64,000 nt of DNA. It comes from Vigna angularis. Its lineage: Eukaryota > Streptophyta > Magnoliopsida > Fabales > Fabaceae. This document shows, piece after piece, positions 23,930 through 34,619 of this stretch. A program made the position numbers and the translations under genes. Position 1 is the first letter of the stretch, and each line of letters begins with the position of its first letter. Under the pieces are notes generated by a model. That model worked only from the letters and a program-made list of their open reading frames with translations, had not been told where the DNA came from and searched no databases. The stretch covers positions 8,986,501 to 9,050,500 of the forward strand of contig NC_068973.1 of NCBI RefSeq assembly GCF_016808095.1, given 5' to 3'.

Positions 23930-25010
23930 CTCCCCCAAACTTGAACTATTTCATGCCCTCAGGAAATCACAGAAGAAAAATTAACAACACAACAGACATT
24001 TGACATTTTGATAAAATGACTTTGCACATCAGAAAAAAAAATCACATGCATTCCCAAATATTTCAAACAAATATGACATGGTGCATTACTCACAAAATCA
24101 CCTGTGCATAGAATATGAACAACCAGATCAATATTTATCATTACTCACCACTCAAGTGTTTGTCCTCACATGACAGTAGAATTGTCATAGAACTTCATCA
24201 GCTTTTGTATTTCATTTGATTCACACACTTCACACACTATTGGTTAAGTCCAAAGGTCTTTTCAGGTTAAGGCTTGCTTGGCTAGAAAAAGAATCATGGT
24301 TTTTCTTGGATTCAAAGACACCTATTAAGAAGAAAACAACTTCAATTCCCAATCCAGTACTCAAATCTCACAATATATCATTCATCACATACCATTTTCT
24401 TTCACAGCTCAACCTTATTTTTCAATTTAAGCACCCTTTTGATCAACTTTTTTTTTATATATTGAACAATTTTTCCTCCCCCAAACTTGAATTCAACCTT
24501 ACCTTCTTTTAAAGCATAATACTTGTTGTCTTCTAAGGTGTAAGGTAGGATATAATCTAATAGGCTCAAGGTGGAAAGAACAAATTTAAAGGTTCAAAAG
24601 GGTTCACAAATGTATATGATATGTGTTCAGGATGGTTGTTTGGCCAAATAGCTGTATAATCAATATCAAACAATGCCTCTCTCATCCTTAACCACACAAG
24701 TGTGTATGTATGTAGAATCAAAATCATGCAAAAGTCAATTCCATATCTGGACAACTCAATATCTCTCAATCAACATAGCTCTCAACACTCAACAGATTTG
24801 GTCATAGTTCATACTTACTCACAGATAAAAATATGAAGCACATTGCAACCATAGTCATATATGCAATCATCCTCAAGAATCAAATGACTTAATCAAATAC
24901 TGCATAATCATTAAATCAAAACACAATTGTCTTTACAACCACAAACATATATCAACTAAACAAAGTTCCACATAATAACGACTGCACTCAAATAACACAT
25001 GACACTAAAC
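23930..25010 (-). other. Probable gypsy-type retrotransposon non-coding region
   Basis: Two copies of a CCCCCAAACTTGAA phrase (about 23932 and 24479), of the kind found in legume gypsy elements next to a coding region, precede the minus-strand ORF remnant at 25392-26342. No gag or pol domain was recognised. The assignment is inference from phrase similarity. Confidence 0.35.
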
Positions 25011-25391
25011 AAAAACAACAGGAGTCTCTGTCCATCTGCTCTACCAAGACCCATCAGGTCTTGATCTCCATTGGCTCTCCTGTGTATGGTAACTCTGTTG
25101 TGTCCATATTGGATCTGGCTCCTCTTCCTCTTCGTCACCGTCACCGGCCATCATGTCCTCCTACTACTCTAGCTCTGGCTCTGGTTCTGCTAGGTAAGCA
25201 CTCCCCCACTTGGACTTCGGCCTGCCATCAGGCCATGGAATCTGTGCCGCAAACTAGGCTCCAATCATCAGTGAATTTGGAGGAAAATCAGGGATGCCCA
25301 GGAACAGGTGATACATGCTCTCCTGTAAAGACACCTGACCCTTCCGCATACTGTTGCACCAGTCTCGGATGTCGTCCTGTCGAGTTAGACT

Positions 25392-26342
25392 CTACTGCAT
25401 GTAGCGAGTTAACAAGTCTGGTGAAGGAACAGAAGGCACTAAGGGCGGTCTGACAGCTCTAACATTCCTACGTGGAGGAGGAACTGGAGGAGGGGCATTC
25501 ATAGCAAACAACTCCCCCTTGTTGGTGCAATTCGTGTCAACAAATTTCTTGTTGAGAGCAGGTTGTAGTTTCAAAGTTATATCAGATACCCCAGCTACTC
25601 CACTTGCCTTACACAAGGCTGTCAACAGAGCAAGAAACCTAAGCTTACAAGAATCTATCAGCAATCAGCGCAATCTCTAGGGAGATATAAGCTCCCACAT
25701 CCATATCAATCCCTGTCATAATACCATATATCATATACGACCGTTCCAGGTTGATGTCGGAAGTATGAGAGTTGAGACTAATGTTTGTGAAGGTGAAGGT
25801 ACTCCAGATGGTTGCCAGTGAATTCAGATGTTTCCTTAATATTCTCACTGGCGTCCCACTAGTCCCTAGCTGATAGCCATATCCTGGGAGGCACAAAGTG
25901 GATGCAATAAGGTCATGGTCAGGATGACTGGACATGAAAGTTCCTAGAGGGCACGACTGAAACATGAGTGTATGCAATATCCTGTTCAATGATATTCTAT
26001 CATAGCGTACTAGCTTGGCTCGCACTTTGGAGACTCTAGAGTGAGGCTGAGAGTGGTCAGGTTCCCAGGCGTTTGCATAAAATTCTTTGACCAATATTTC
26101 ATCAATCTCATCTAGGAGGTTGGCTAATACTCTCCAGGTTTCAATTCAATCCTCCTCTCAGGTAATAGTGCTCTGCCCATAATGTTCTGATAGAACCTAT
26201 CGGAGACTGCCTCTGAAATAAAACAGTCCTGATCATAGTTCAGTACAAGGTTCTCCTCTTGGGCTTCTGAAGGTTGGGATCTAGAAGAAGACCCGCAGGT
26301 GGTCTTCCTCTTCTTCTCTTGTGTGATCTTGGGAGGTGTCAT
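25392..26342 (-). pseudogene. Putative plant transposon protein (PTT-like), frameshifted
   Basis: A first frame starts at 26342 (MTPPKITQEKKRK) and stops near 26124. The next frame continues directly with ANLLDEIDEILVKEFYANAW (about 26121-26065) and runs to about 25645, followed by a third frame to 25392. The VKEFYANAW and VRAKLVRYDRISLNRIL blocks match the putative plant transposon protein family often carried by large plant retroelements. At least two frameshifts split it. It ends in a proline-rich tail (APPPVPPPRRN). Confidence 0.6.
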
Positions 26343-26599
26343 CTACAAGAAACAATATACAGTGCAACAAGTGTGGAAGAAGGGGTCAGAGGAAGTGAAT
26401 GACACAAATCAGAGATGCTGCCAGATGAGATTCGCTATGCGCCAGTGTACGCTATGCAAATAAACCGAAATCAAAGCAATGCAGTACTACTGAGTCGCTA
26501 TGCGAAACGGGTCGTTGTGCGTATCATCAAAAATTCGCTATGCGACAAGGGTCGCTGTGCAAAAATTCAGTCCCATGACCTAGTACCTGCACCTGCTAG

Positions 26600-28330
26600 G
26601 TGATGTGGAAAGTTTCTCAGACTAAGTCTAATGGGCACATGACATCACAATCAACTCAATTGATATATGAAAAAATTATAAGTACAAACTTTAAACCCAA
26701 AACCATAGTTCATATGAAGTGTTTTATTAACAAACTTGATTATGTGGTGCATGATGAGTTAATTGAGCAACAAACTCAAGATTCCTTTGTTGGCCAAGGT
26801 AGGAACGATATACTTACAATGATCATTGGAAAGCTAGAGCACTCAAGTCGTGTGCGTGGCATTGGAGGTGCAATTGGTCTTCGAGACTACTTTGGCCTTC
26901 CACAAAGAAGTAGTGAATCCTTGAGTCAAGAGGCGTTGAGAAAGATAGAGCTCCAAATGGAGGAAAACCTCAACCAACGCATGAATGTTATGGAGCAACG
27001 CTTCATGGAACAACTCCAACAACAACAAGAAATACAAAGAGCACTTGAAGAAAAGCTTCAATCCATGACCCAACATAACATGGAGTACCCACTAAAGCTC
27101 TAATAGGACATTGTGTGAGCACAAAATGTTCATGCTCTGTTGTAGATCATACTGACTACATTTATCAGTATGAACTATCTGTTGATGGAGATCCCCCACG
27201 TGTAGTGGTCGTAGGGCGACAACTTGAAGGAGGGTAAATTATACATGGTGCTTCTCTATTGTCCCACTACGCATATGTGACGATTGATGAAGTTTGAGAT
27301 TCCCATGCTTGACTCTACTTGTGCTAACTTTAGAAATCCAATTCGTGGGAAGGCCTTAGGCACATTTTGAGCTTGGTTGTTATTCTTAGTATTTTTATGT
27401 AAATTTTATAATAAATGATTTATAACTTTAAAAATATTTATTCCAGTTCTCCCCTCCTGAGAAGCAGGTTATGCATCAACCTGTTATCCATGAAGATGAT
27501 GATATGTAGAAGTAGAGGATAATCATCTAGCAAAGCTCATGACGAAATTACACAGGTTGAATAGAGGACCAGTAGAGTTAGAGTGAGAATTAATAGTATT
27601 TGGCCTCTAGTATCATGTGCTAGTGCACATTACTATAAATGATGCACTAGAGGTCATTGGGGAAGATATGATGTTAAATATTTCAATAATACAACTATGG
27701 TACATGTAAGATTTTTCATTGTCTTCCATATTTAGATCTTTGAAGTGTTACTTTTTAATATATACTTAACTTTCTTGTTATAGGTATATGGACACAATCA
27801 TTATGGACCAAGGTCGGACTTCCATGTATGGATTTATAACATCAGACTATTTAACCTTCTGGAAACACACTTGATCATAAGCAAACATATTTGTAAACAT
27901 GAATGTATGAGTCAAAAAGAGAGATATAACTTGTGTCAAATCTTACATGAGTATGTGTTATTGAATGTAATATTTTATGAATTTACTTATTTAATCAACT
28001 AACTATTTGTGATTTATGATACAGCTCATTGACAACTAATGGTCATCATACCAAGATAATGCACATATGTACGGTTTTGTTCCCGGATGAAACTTGACTT
28101 GAAATCCATGTTACAAATGTAAGTGTTATTTTTTTTTTCATATCATCTACTTAGTTATATTTACATTAACTTATGTTTTAAAATTTTCAAATTTAATTAG
28201 AGTTGTGGATAAGCCTAGAGCAAAAAAAAATTCAAGTACTATAACCAAAGGTTGAAACTCATTGATCTTTAAGTTATTAATTTTCGCATGTCAATTTATG
28301 ACCTTGATATTGTTAGCAACAAGGTTGAAT
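26600..28330 (+). pseudogene. Decayed CACTA (En/Spm) transposon coding region
   Basis: A frame at 26600-27103 includes DILTMIIGKLEHSSRVRG then GLRDYFG, the signature block of the plant Ptta/En/Spm transposase family, with a glutamine-rich coiled-coil tail (about residues 110-160). The frames after it give VDGDPPRVVVVGRQLEGG (about 27182-27235), the usual next block, and fragments at 27640-28100 resembling the C-terminal Ulp1-like protease region of CACTA proteins. Stops and frameshifts from 27103 on make it non-functional as a whole. No CACTA ends were located. Confidence 0.7.
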
Positions 28331-28499
28331 TGAGTTAAATTGAAGTCAAAAGAGTTTTAATAGTGAAGCTAACATTGAGTTTGAAGATTAGAGAAATTGT
28401 TATTCAATTAAAGCTTTTATAATAAGTTATTTGTAATTGTATTTTAGACTTAGCTTTACCAAGATGCATAACAAGTGCAAAAGATCTCCAGAATAAAGC

Positions 28500-28680
28500 A
28501 TTATTTCAAAAATGCATTGGAATAATCGATTATCCTAGTTAAAATAAGAAATAACATGGTTCTCTAGAATAATCAATTATCACTTGGGATAATCTATTAT
28601 CATAGAAAAATAACTCTTGAAAAGGCTAGCAGATAATCTATTATCAATTGGGATAATTGATTATCTCAAGAAGAAATAAT
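28500..28680. repeat. AATCGATTAT-type spacer repeats
   Basis: Five or more variants of the palindromic phrase AATCGATTATC / GGATAATCTATTATC occur within 180 bp. A related cluster is at 63805-63910. Such phrases are seen in legume retrotransposon spacers; no ends were resolved. Confidence 0.5.
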
Positions 28681-29787
28681 AACAAATAAGAAATAATAAA
28701 AAATAAGAAATAATAACAAACTAACTAAATATAAAAGATAAAGATAATAGAAAGATAATATATCTAACACTCCCCTTCAAGATAGTGTATACAAATCGTA
28801 TATACCAAGTTTGTTACTAATATAATATAGTGAAAATATCTATTTCTGCATTCAAGTGACATCAAATTGTTAATGATTTGCAAAGACGACATAGAAGATG
28901 AAATACCAACCTAGAAGGCTCTCGTGAGCAACAAATATGTGAGGTTGCTCCATGTAAATCGTTTCTTGCAAATCGCCATTGATGAATGCATTGTTGGCAT
29001 CCAATGGATAAAGAGGTCATTATTGAAGAGCCACCACAGCTATAAATAAACTAACAAAACTCATCTTTGCCACGGGAGAAAAGACATATATGGATGAGTC
29101 AAACGCAATGGTGACAAAAGGGAGGTCATAAAAGACAACAAAAGAAGCTATGGATGAACAATAGAGAGAAACCTTAAGAAAGTCCAAGATTCTCCAATCA
29201 AGACACCTTAAAAAGGAAAAAGAGCAAGCTCGATGATTTGAATAGCTGTTTGAGAGGAGATGGGACATGCGACCACGCACGACGAATCAAAAAGAGGAAA
29301 ACGAGCGACCTCAACACTTTGAATCATTGTTTGAGAGGAGATGAGACGTGCCACCACGCACGACGTAAAAGGGAGCATATCCACAACTTCAAAAGGCGTT
29401 GAAAGTGCGTAATAGCTCCGATGAAGGCATCATTAACGACACGATGGTCACCTGCCTGAGATGATCAAAATTGTGTGATCGTCGGTCAAAACTGGAAGTC
29501 TTGTATTGGCAGGGATAGACGACGACGGTAGACAGCGCCGCCGCTGGCAATAACGAGTGTAGTGGCAGAGACAAAAAGAAATTTTTTGCTCGAAAAAACT
29601 TTAAACTCTAGATACAATATTGAATATAGTGAAAACTATGTATGAGATTAATCTCCTTGGATTAAATATACACATACGATCCTCTATTTATAATAGAAGA
29701 AATATAAACTAAACCTAAAATACAAATAAGAAATAGTAACAAACTAAATATAAAAATAAAAACAAGATAAATATAATATATCTAAAC
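28681..29787 (-). mobile_element. Degraded copia-like element, same LTR family, with RT fragment
   Basis: A right LTR (29618-29787, TATTGAATATAG...ATATCTAAAC) and a left LTR truncated at its outer end (28681-28769, ...ATATCTAACA) match the 163-bp LTRs at 3678-5317. On the minus strand the region after the 5' LTR is an eroded primer site (TTGTATCTAGAGT), and a purine tract precedes 28769. The interior includes a minus-strand copia RT fragment, DANNAFINGDLQETIYMEQP (about 28952-29012), and an imperfect duplication (29222-29284 and 29303-29365). No intact ORF remains. Confidence 0.75.
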
Positions 29788-30337
29788 TACACATAAAAAA
29801 ATGTGATAATTACAAACAAATTGGACTATCCCTTCTTCCTCTTCTTTGATTTTTGTTATTATTATTTTTTATTCTTTTTGTGTTGAAATTAAAGTTTAAA
29901 AATCGAATAAAAAATATTTATATTTTTTGCCTTTTGTTATTTATCATCAATTGAAAACATTTTTTTTATTTTTTAAAAACGAATTTATTTATTTGAAATT
30001 GGGTATTTACAATAAGCATAAATTTACATGTGAAGGTTTGAAAATCACCAACGAGAAGTTTTGTTAAAACATCTTCAACTTGGAGAACGACTGACACGTG
30101 AATAAGACTAAGATGTTGTTGTTGGACGTGATCATGAACAAAATGTATTTGATATGCATAACTGGATTTGTTGTTAGTAAAAATAGTCCAACATTATTAA
30201 AGAAAACTCTGACTGTGCTAACAACTTAACAACTTTCCTATTGAAACATGTATTTACATAGACCTTATAATAAACATAAGTTTCATTTTAGAATCAAGAT
30301 CAACTTATTTCTTGGATATATATATATATATATATTG
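29788..30337. other. AT-rich intergenic DNA, nothing recognised
   Basis: Fragments of plus-strand sequence at 30020-30250 resemble the tail of a copia polyprotein (for example phrases around 30040-30190), but are too broken to assign. An (AT) tract at 30317-30335 abuts the Mutator-like element. Confidence 0.4.
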
Positions 30338-31301
30338 AGTTTGCTAACGCGTGTACTCCTATTTTTTCGTTGGTATATTTTAGCAATGTGTACCGAGTTT
30401 TAGTAGACAAAAATATCCTTATATATAATGGATTTTAAGTTTTAAGGTTAAGGGTATTTTAATAATTTTCATTCTAAAAAAAAAGAAACCCCAAACCCTT
30501 GCTCATCTCCCTCATTCCTCTCAACCCTTTCTCTTTCATCTCTCTCACTCCAACCTTTTCTCTGTCATCCCCCAATTGAAAAAATCATAAACACTTGCCG
30601 TTAAACAATTTGTCTTTGTAAAGAGTTGAGTCATTGACATATTCACCTTCAGCAAAGGTTCATTCAAGATCTCTTCAATTTCACCATCTTCACTAACCTC
30701 TATAATTTCATCATCTGCATATGTTGAATCATCATCTCTAACAAAAACCCTATATACGACCAAAATTATAAAATGAAAACTCATTATAAAATCATTTTTT
30801 GTAAGAAATTGTTTTTACTAATTCCTTTGATGTCATTATGCTTGTGAAAATTAGATAAGACAAAAATTATAAAATAAAAAACCATTATAAAATCATTTTT
30901 TTGTAAGAAATTGTTTAACAACGAGTATTCTTTATTTTTTCCAGGTCAATTACCAATTCTTTTATACTTGTGAAAATTGGATAAAATTAGATAAGACAAA
31001 AATTATAAAATGAAAACTCATTATAAAATCATTTTTTGTAAGATTGTTTAACAACCAATGTTTCTGATTTTTTTCAGTTGGGCTACCATAGGATGAGAGA
31101 GAAAATGTTGGATTGAGAGAGATGAAAGATGAATGGTTGAGAGGAATGAGAAAGGTCACTAAGAGTTTCGGGGTTCTTTTTCTTTTTAGTTTTGATAATA
31201 AAAATTATTAAAATACCCTTAACCTTAAAACTTAAAATCATGATATATAAGGATATTTTTGTCTACTAAAATCCGGTACACAATTGAAAACAGGCGTCAA
31301 A

Positions 31302-31303
<2 letters not shown>
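30338..31303. mobile_element. Mutator-like element with ~230-bp terminal inverted repeats
   Basis: Sequence 30338-30570 is repeated in inverted form at 31080-31303. Matching blocks include TTTTAGTAGACAAAAATATCC, AGTTTTAAGGTTAAGGGTAT and CTCATTCCTCTCAACC. Very long TIRs on a short non-autonomous element are typical of MULEs. The flanks are (AT)n on both sides, so a 9-bp target duplication cannot be read. The interior holds three imperfect copies of a unit with AAAATTATAAAATGAAAAC (about 30758, 30862, 30999) and a non-repeated segment at 30600-30760 with an open minus-strand frame (see findings). Confidence 0.8.

Positions 31304-31381
<78 letters not shown>
31304..31381. repeat. (AT)n microsatellite
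   Basis: An uninterrupted AT dinucleotide tract of 78 bp directly at the right edge of the Mutator-like element. Confidence 0.97.
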
Positions 31382-31386
<5 letters not shown>

Positions 31387-31833
31387 ATACAATAAACGAG
31401 TTAAATGCACGTCCTTTTAATTATATTCCTTAAATTCATAATTCTAATTTCTAACGTATAACAACATTTAATATTGAAGAACAAATCTTTATCATTTCAA
31501 ATTTTCAATTATAAAATCTTAAATAGCATGCGTATTTAGGATTTGCTAATTGTATACAACTGCTTTTTCTTCTCTAATTGTTCAAGAAATTCTCCACTTA
31601 GCCAACTCTGTTATGTAGAGTTCCCCAGAACCTAATCACAAAACAAATAAATTGCAACAAAAATACAAACAAAAATCATTCTTGTTCTCTGTATCAAACC
31701 CAATATTCTTCTCATTCAATCTCCTTTGTCTTTTCCAATGGTTCAAAAACAGAAAAATACACAAACAAATTATTTAGGGCTAATCATGCAAAATTTTCTT
31801 TGATTGATGTTTTTTTATATTTAATTTTTGGCT

Positions 31834-34282
31834 TTACAGTGGAGAATCTTGCAGACCAAGTTGAGTGAAGTGAGGACTTTGAAGGGCCTGTTGGAGTAGG
31901 TCATGATCATCCCACAAATCTCTGTAAGTCTCCAAGTTCACATCAGCATTAATTATAGCTGATAAGCATAGTTCTTTCCTCCATCCTTCTGTATGTGGGA
32001 ACCCCACATTGTCCCCATATTTATCACAGTACTGCAATGCAACAAAAACTTACTCAAATCCATGCTCACCAACTATTTAGTTTGACTTACTATTTAGTAT
32101 AACTTATTTGCAAATGTACATCAAATTTTGTTTAATGTAAAAGAAAGTTGAGCAATGGTAATAATTTCAAGGATTAGAATGAGGTTTACATGTTTGTAGT
32201 ATGTATAGCAAAATAAACTTCAAGCTAAAGTGAATAATTTTTACTATCTTTACCTCAAAGTTTGCAATTTCATGAGTACAGTGCTTGGGAATGCCTGCTG
32301 CTTCTCTTGAATGGTAAAACTCCTTGATGGATTTCATCATTTCCTCCCATGATGGCAACACTTTTTTTCCGGAAAGCAGTTGAGCTATCCATATTGCTTG
32401 AGACTCAAAGAAAGGGAATCCTATGATCTGTAACCACACAAACACATGCATTGTCCCCAAACAACTCTTATAATGTTACATGGGAAGATACAAATTTTCC
32501 TTGCAACCCAAAGGAATTTGTGTGTGTGAAAAACATGACACCTTAAAACCATATTCAAATCACTGATTTTGGGATAGTAGTTTACCTTTCTAGGGATGCC
32601 TATAAAAGAAAGGGATGGAGCAAGTGATGGGGGAAAAGTGTGCTCATACAATGGCCCCACTCTGTCATCATCCACAACCACCATTCCTTTGGTGTCAAGA
32701 AAGGGAAATGCATAGGAGTACCTACACATAACCAACTTAATTTGAAAACCATCATCAATGATTACAAAACACAACTAATTAAATCTAAAGGGATACATGG
32801 AGACATGTTTGGACATAGGCCCACGGTGAAATCTCCTAACCTAAAATCATAATTGTTCAATCATGCTACCTTTTGGAACTTAACTTGCTGAAATGAAACT
32901 CATATTAAGATTAGTTTTGCCCTTTGATTAGGTGTACTATTCATTATATACAGTAGATGCTGTCACATATAGATGCTTAATACTGATTGATTATCTGGTT
33001 GTAGGAAGTTACCCTGTGCAGTACAAAATAGAGTCTGCAAGAATGGAAGAACCATCCACAAAGGTCACCCGTCCATCTTCCTGAAGGCTCTCTATCTGAT
33101 AAAAGGTAAGTCAAACAAGTTATTAATTTAAGGTTTTGGATTGTAAGAAAACTTAACAAGAGGTTGAAGTAAGAGTACCTGTGGATGAAGATGGAAGTTT
33201 GCATGTTTGCATATGACTTTAGACAAACCTTCAGAGATGTTCAGAGATCTGGAACTCATGTGGACTTCCTTTGCTACTTCCACAAGCTCTATTGATATGT
33301 CTTGTCCACTCAAGGAATTTCCAACCACCACCACAATCTGTTACATGAGAAATTGCCTCTGTTAAGTTTAAGACTGATAGAATATGACAGCTCAAGAATA
33401 TTCATCCTTTTTAAGCTAATGCACATGTTCCTGTTTCAGTTCATGCTCTTCAAATTATTAATAAAGAGATTGCATAAGGCAGATACCTCATTATTGAATG
33501 GTTCTGGGGTCCTGTATGTGTGACTATGCATCTGTTTCCTTTTCCATGTATCCATTCCTGAGCATCAGAAAGACAGAAACAAAGGAAAATTATGTATATG
33601 TACATAATCTGATATTTTCTTTGGCATGAAACAAATGAAGGTGTTAGAGATAGTGATAGAAGAGATAGATAGATCACTCTGACTTTCACTTACCTTGAAT
33701 TGAGGGCAATCTTGGTTGAGAGTAATGACCAGTGGCCACAACAACTGCATCAAACACCTCTTCCACCACCTTCTCACTGTTCTTATCTATGCTTCTGACA
33801 ATCCATTTCAAATCACTACTACAGACACCGTAATCCAGCATTCCCACATGATCCACCCTTGTGTTGAACCTGATGACCTCTCTCAAGGCAAAGTATTCAC
33901 AGAAGTCCTTCAAGTAGAGAAGAAGCTCAGTGTGGCTAGGGAACCTTCTCATGTCTCTACCCTTCTTGACCAAAAATGGAAAATCAGAGAACCCCATGAT
34001 CTCACGTGGAGATGTAAGCCTCAAGGATTCATAGATACTGCTATGCACCTTTCGAAAAGGCTTTCTCCCTAAAGGGTCCTCTTCTTCCACATTTGCCTCA
34101 TAAAGCCACTGCCCTCCAACATCATGATTCTGCTCCAACACAACCACCCTGTGAGCCTCTTTTCTCAACTCCCTGGCAGCCACCAGCCCTGATGGTCCAG
34201 CTCCAATCACACACACGTTCTTCGATTGGCTCTGGACTGTCTCAGAAACCATGGTGGCAGGACCAAGATGGTGGCAAGGCAC
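31834..34282 (-). CDS. Flavin-containing monooxygenase, FMO GS-OX-like
   Basis: Seven exons on the minus strand (34282-33694, 33557-33487, 33337-33179, 33095-33013, 32721-32586, 32427-32254, 32031-31834) join in frame to a TAA stop at 31834, giving 469 aa. The in-frame Met at 34252 gives 459 aa, the usual family length, and is the likelier start. In that numbering the FAD motif is GAGPSG (17-22), ATGHYSQP lies near the exon 1 end, HSHTY (197-201) is the end of the FMO-identifying motif, and GNSLSG (216-221) is the NADPH motif. The glycine usual two residues after the aromatic of the identifying motif is Arg193 here (WKRKQMH). The family uses NADPH and O2 to oxygenate soft nucleophiles such as thioethers at the ER/cytosol. 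Legumes lack glucosinolates, so the substrate is unknown. Confidence 0.95.
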
Positions 34283-34394
34283 GATGAAGTGTGGCAGAAA
34301 GGTGAAGGGTTGAAGGAATGGAATAGAATAGGTGAGAATTCAAAAGCAAGGTGGTTTCATGGACTGTGGGGAAAAGTGTTGGTGCTAATGGGGG

Positions 34395-34404
34395 CCTTTT
34401 ATAG
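34395..34404 (-). promoter_or_regulatory. TATA box of the FMO gene
   Basis: The minus strand reads CTATAAAAGG, about 143 bp upstream of the Met at 34252. That would give a transcript start near 34370 and a 5' UTR of roughly 90-120 nt. Confidence 0.65.
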
Positions 34405-34476
34405 TTGAATATGTTTCACGTAGCCAAAGGGATACCATAATTTGAGGGATAGCGATGGTTTGCTGGCTGGGAGACA

Positions 34477-34482
34477 CACGTG
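34477..34482 (-). promoter_or_regulatory. G-box (ACACGTGA context) upstream of FMO gene
   Basis: CACGTG lies about 75 bp upstream of the TATA box. The ACACGTGA context is ABRE-like on one strand, so ABA/bZIP or bHLH control is possible. The functional claim is inference. Confidence 0.45.
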
Positions 34483-34619
34483 ATGATGCAAAATCAGTGC
34501 TTTGAAATCTGTCCACTTTTCAACTTTGGACTTCAATAGTACCACATCGACTCTTCTACCTTTACGTTCAATATTTCGTTACCACATTCTCTCCCACAAT
34601 CACCAGAAAAGCATACCCA

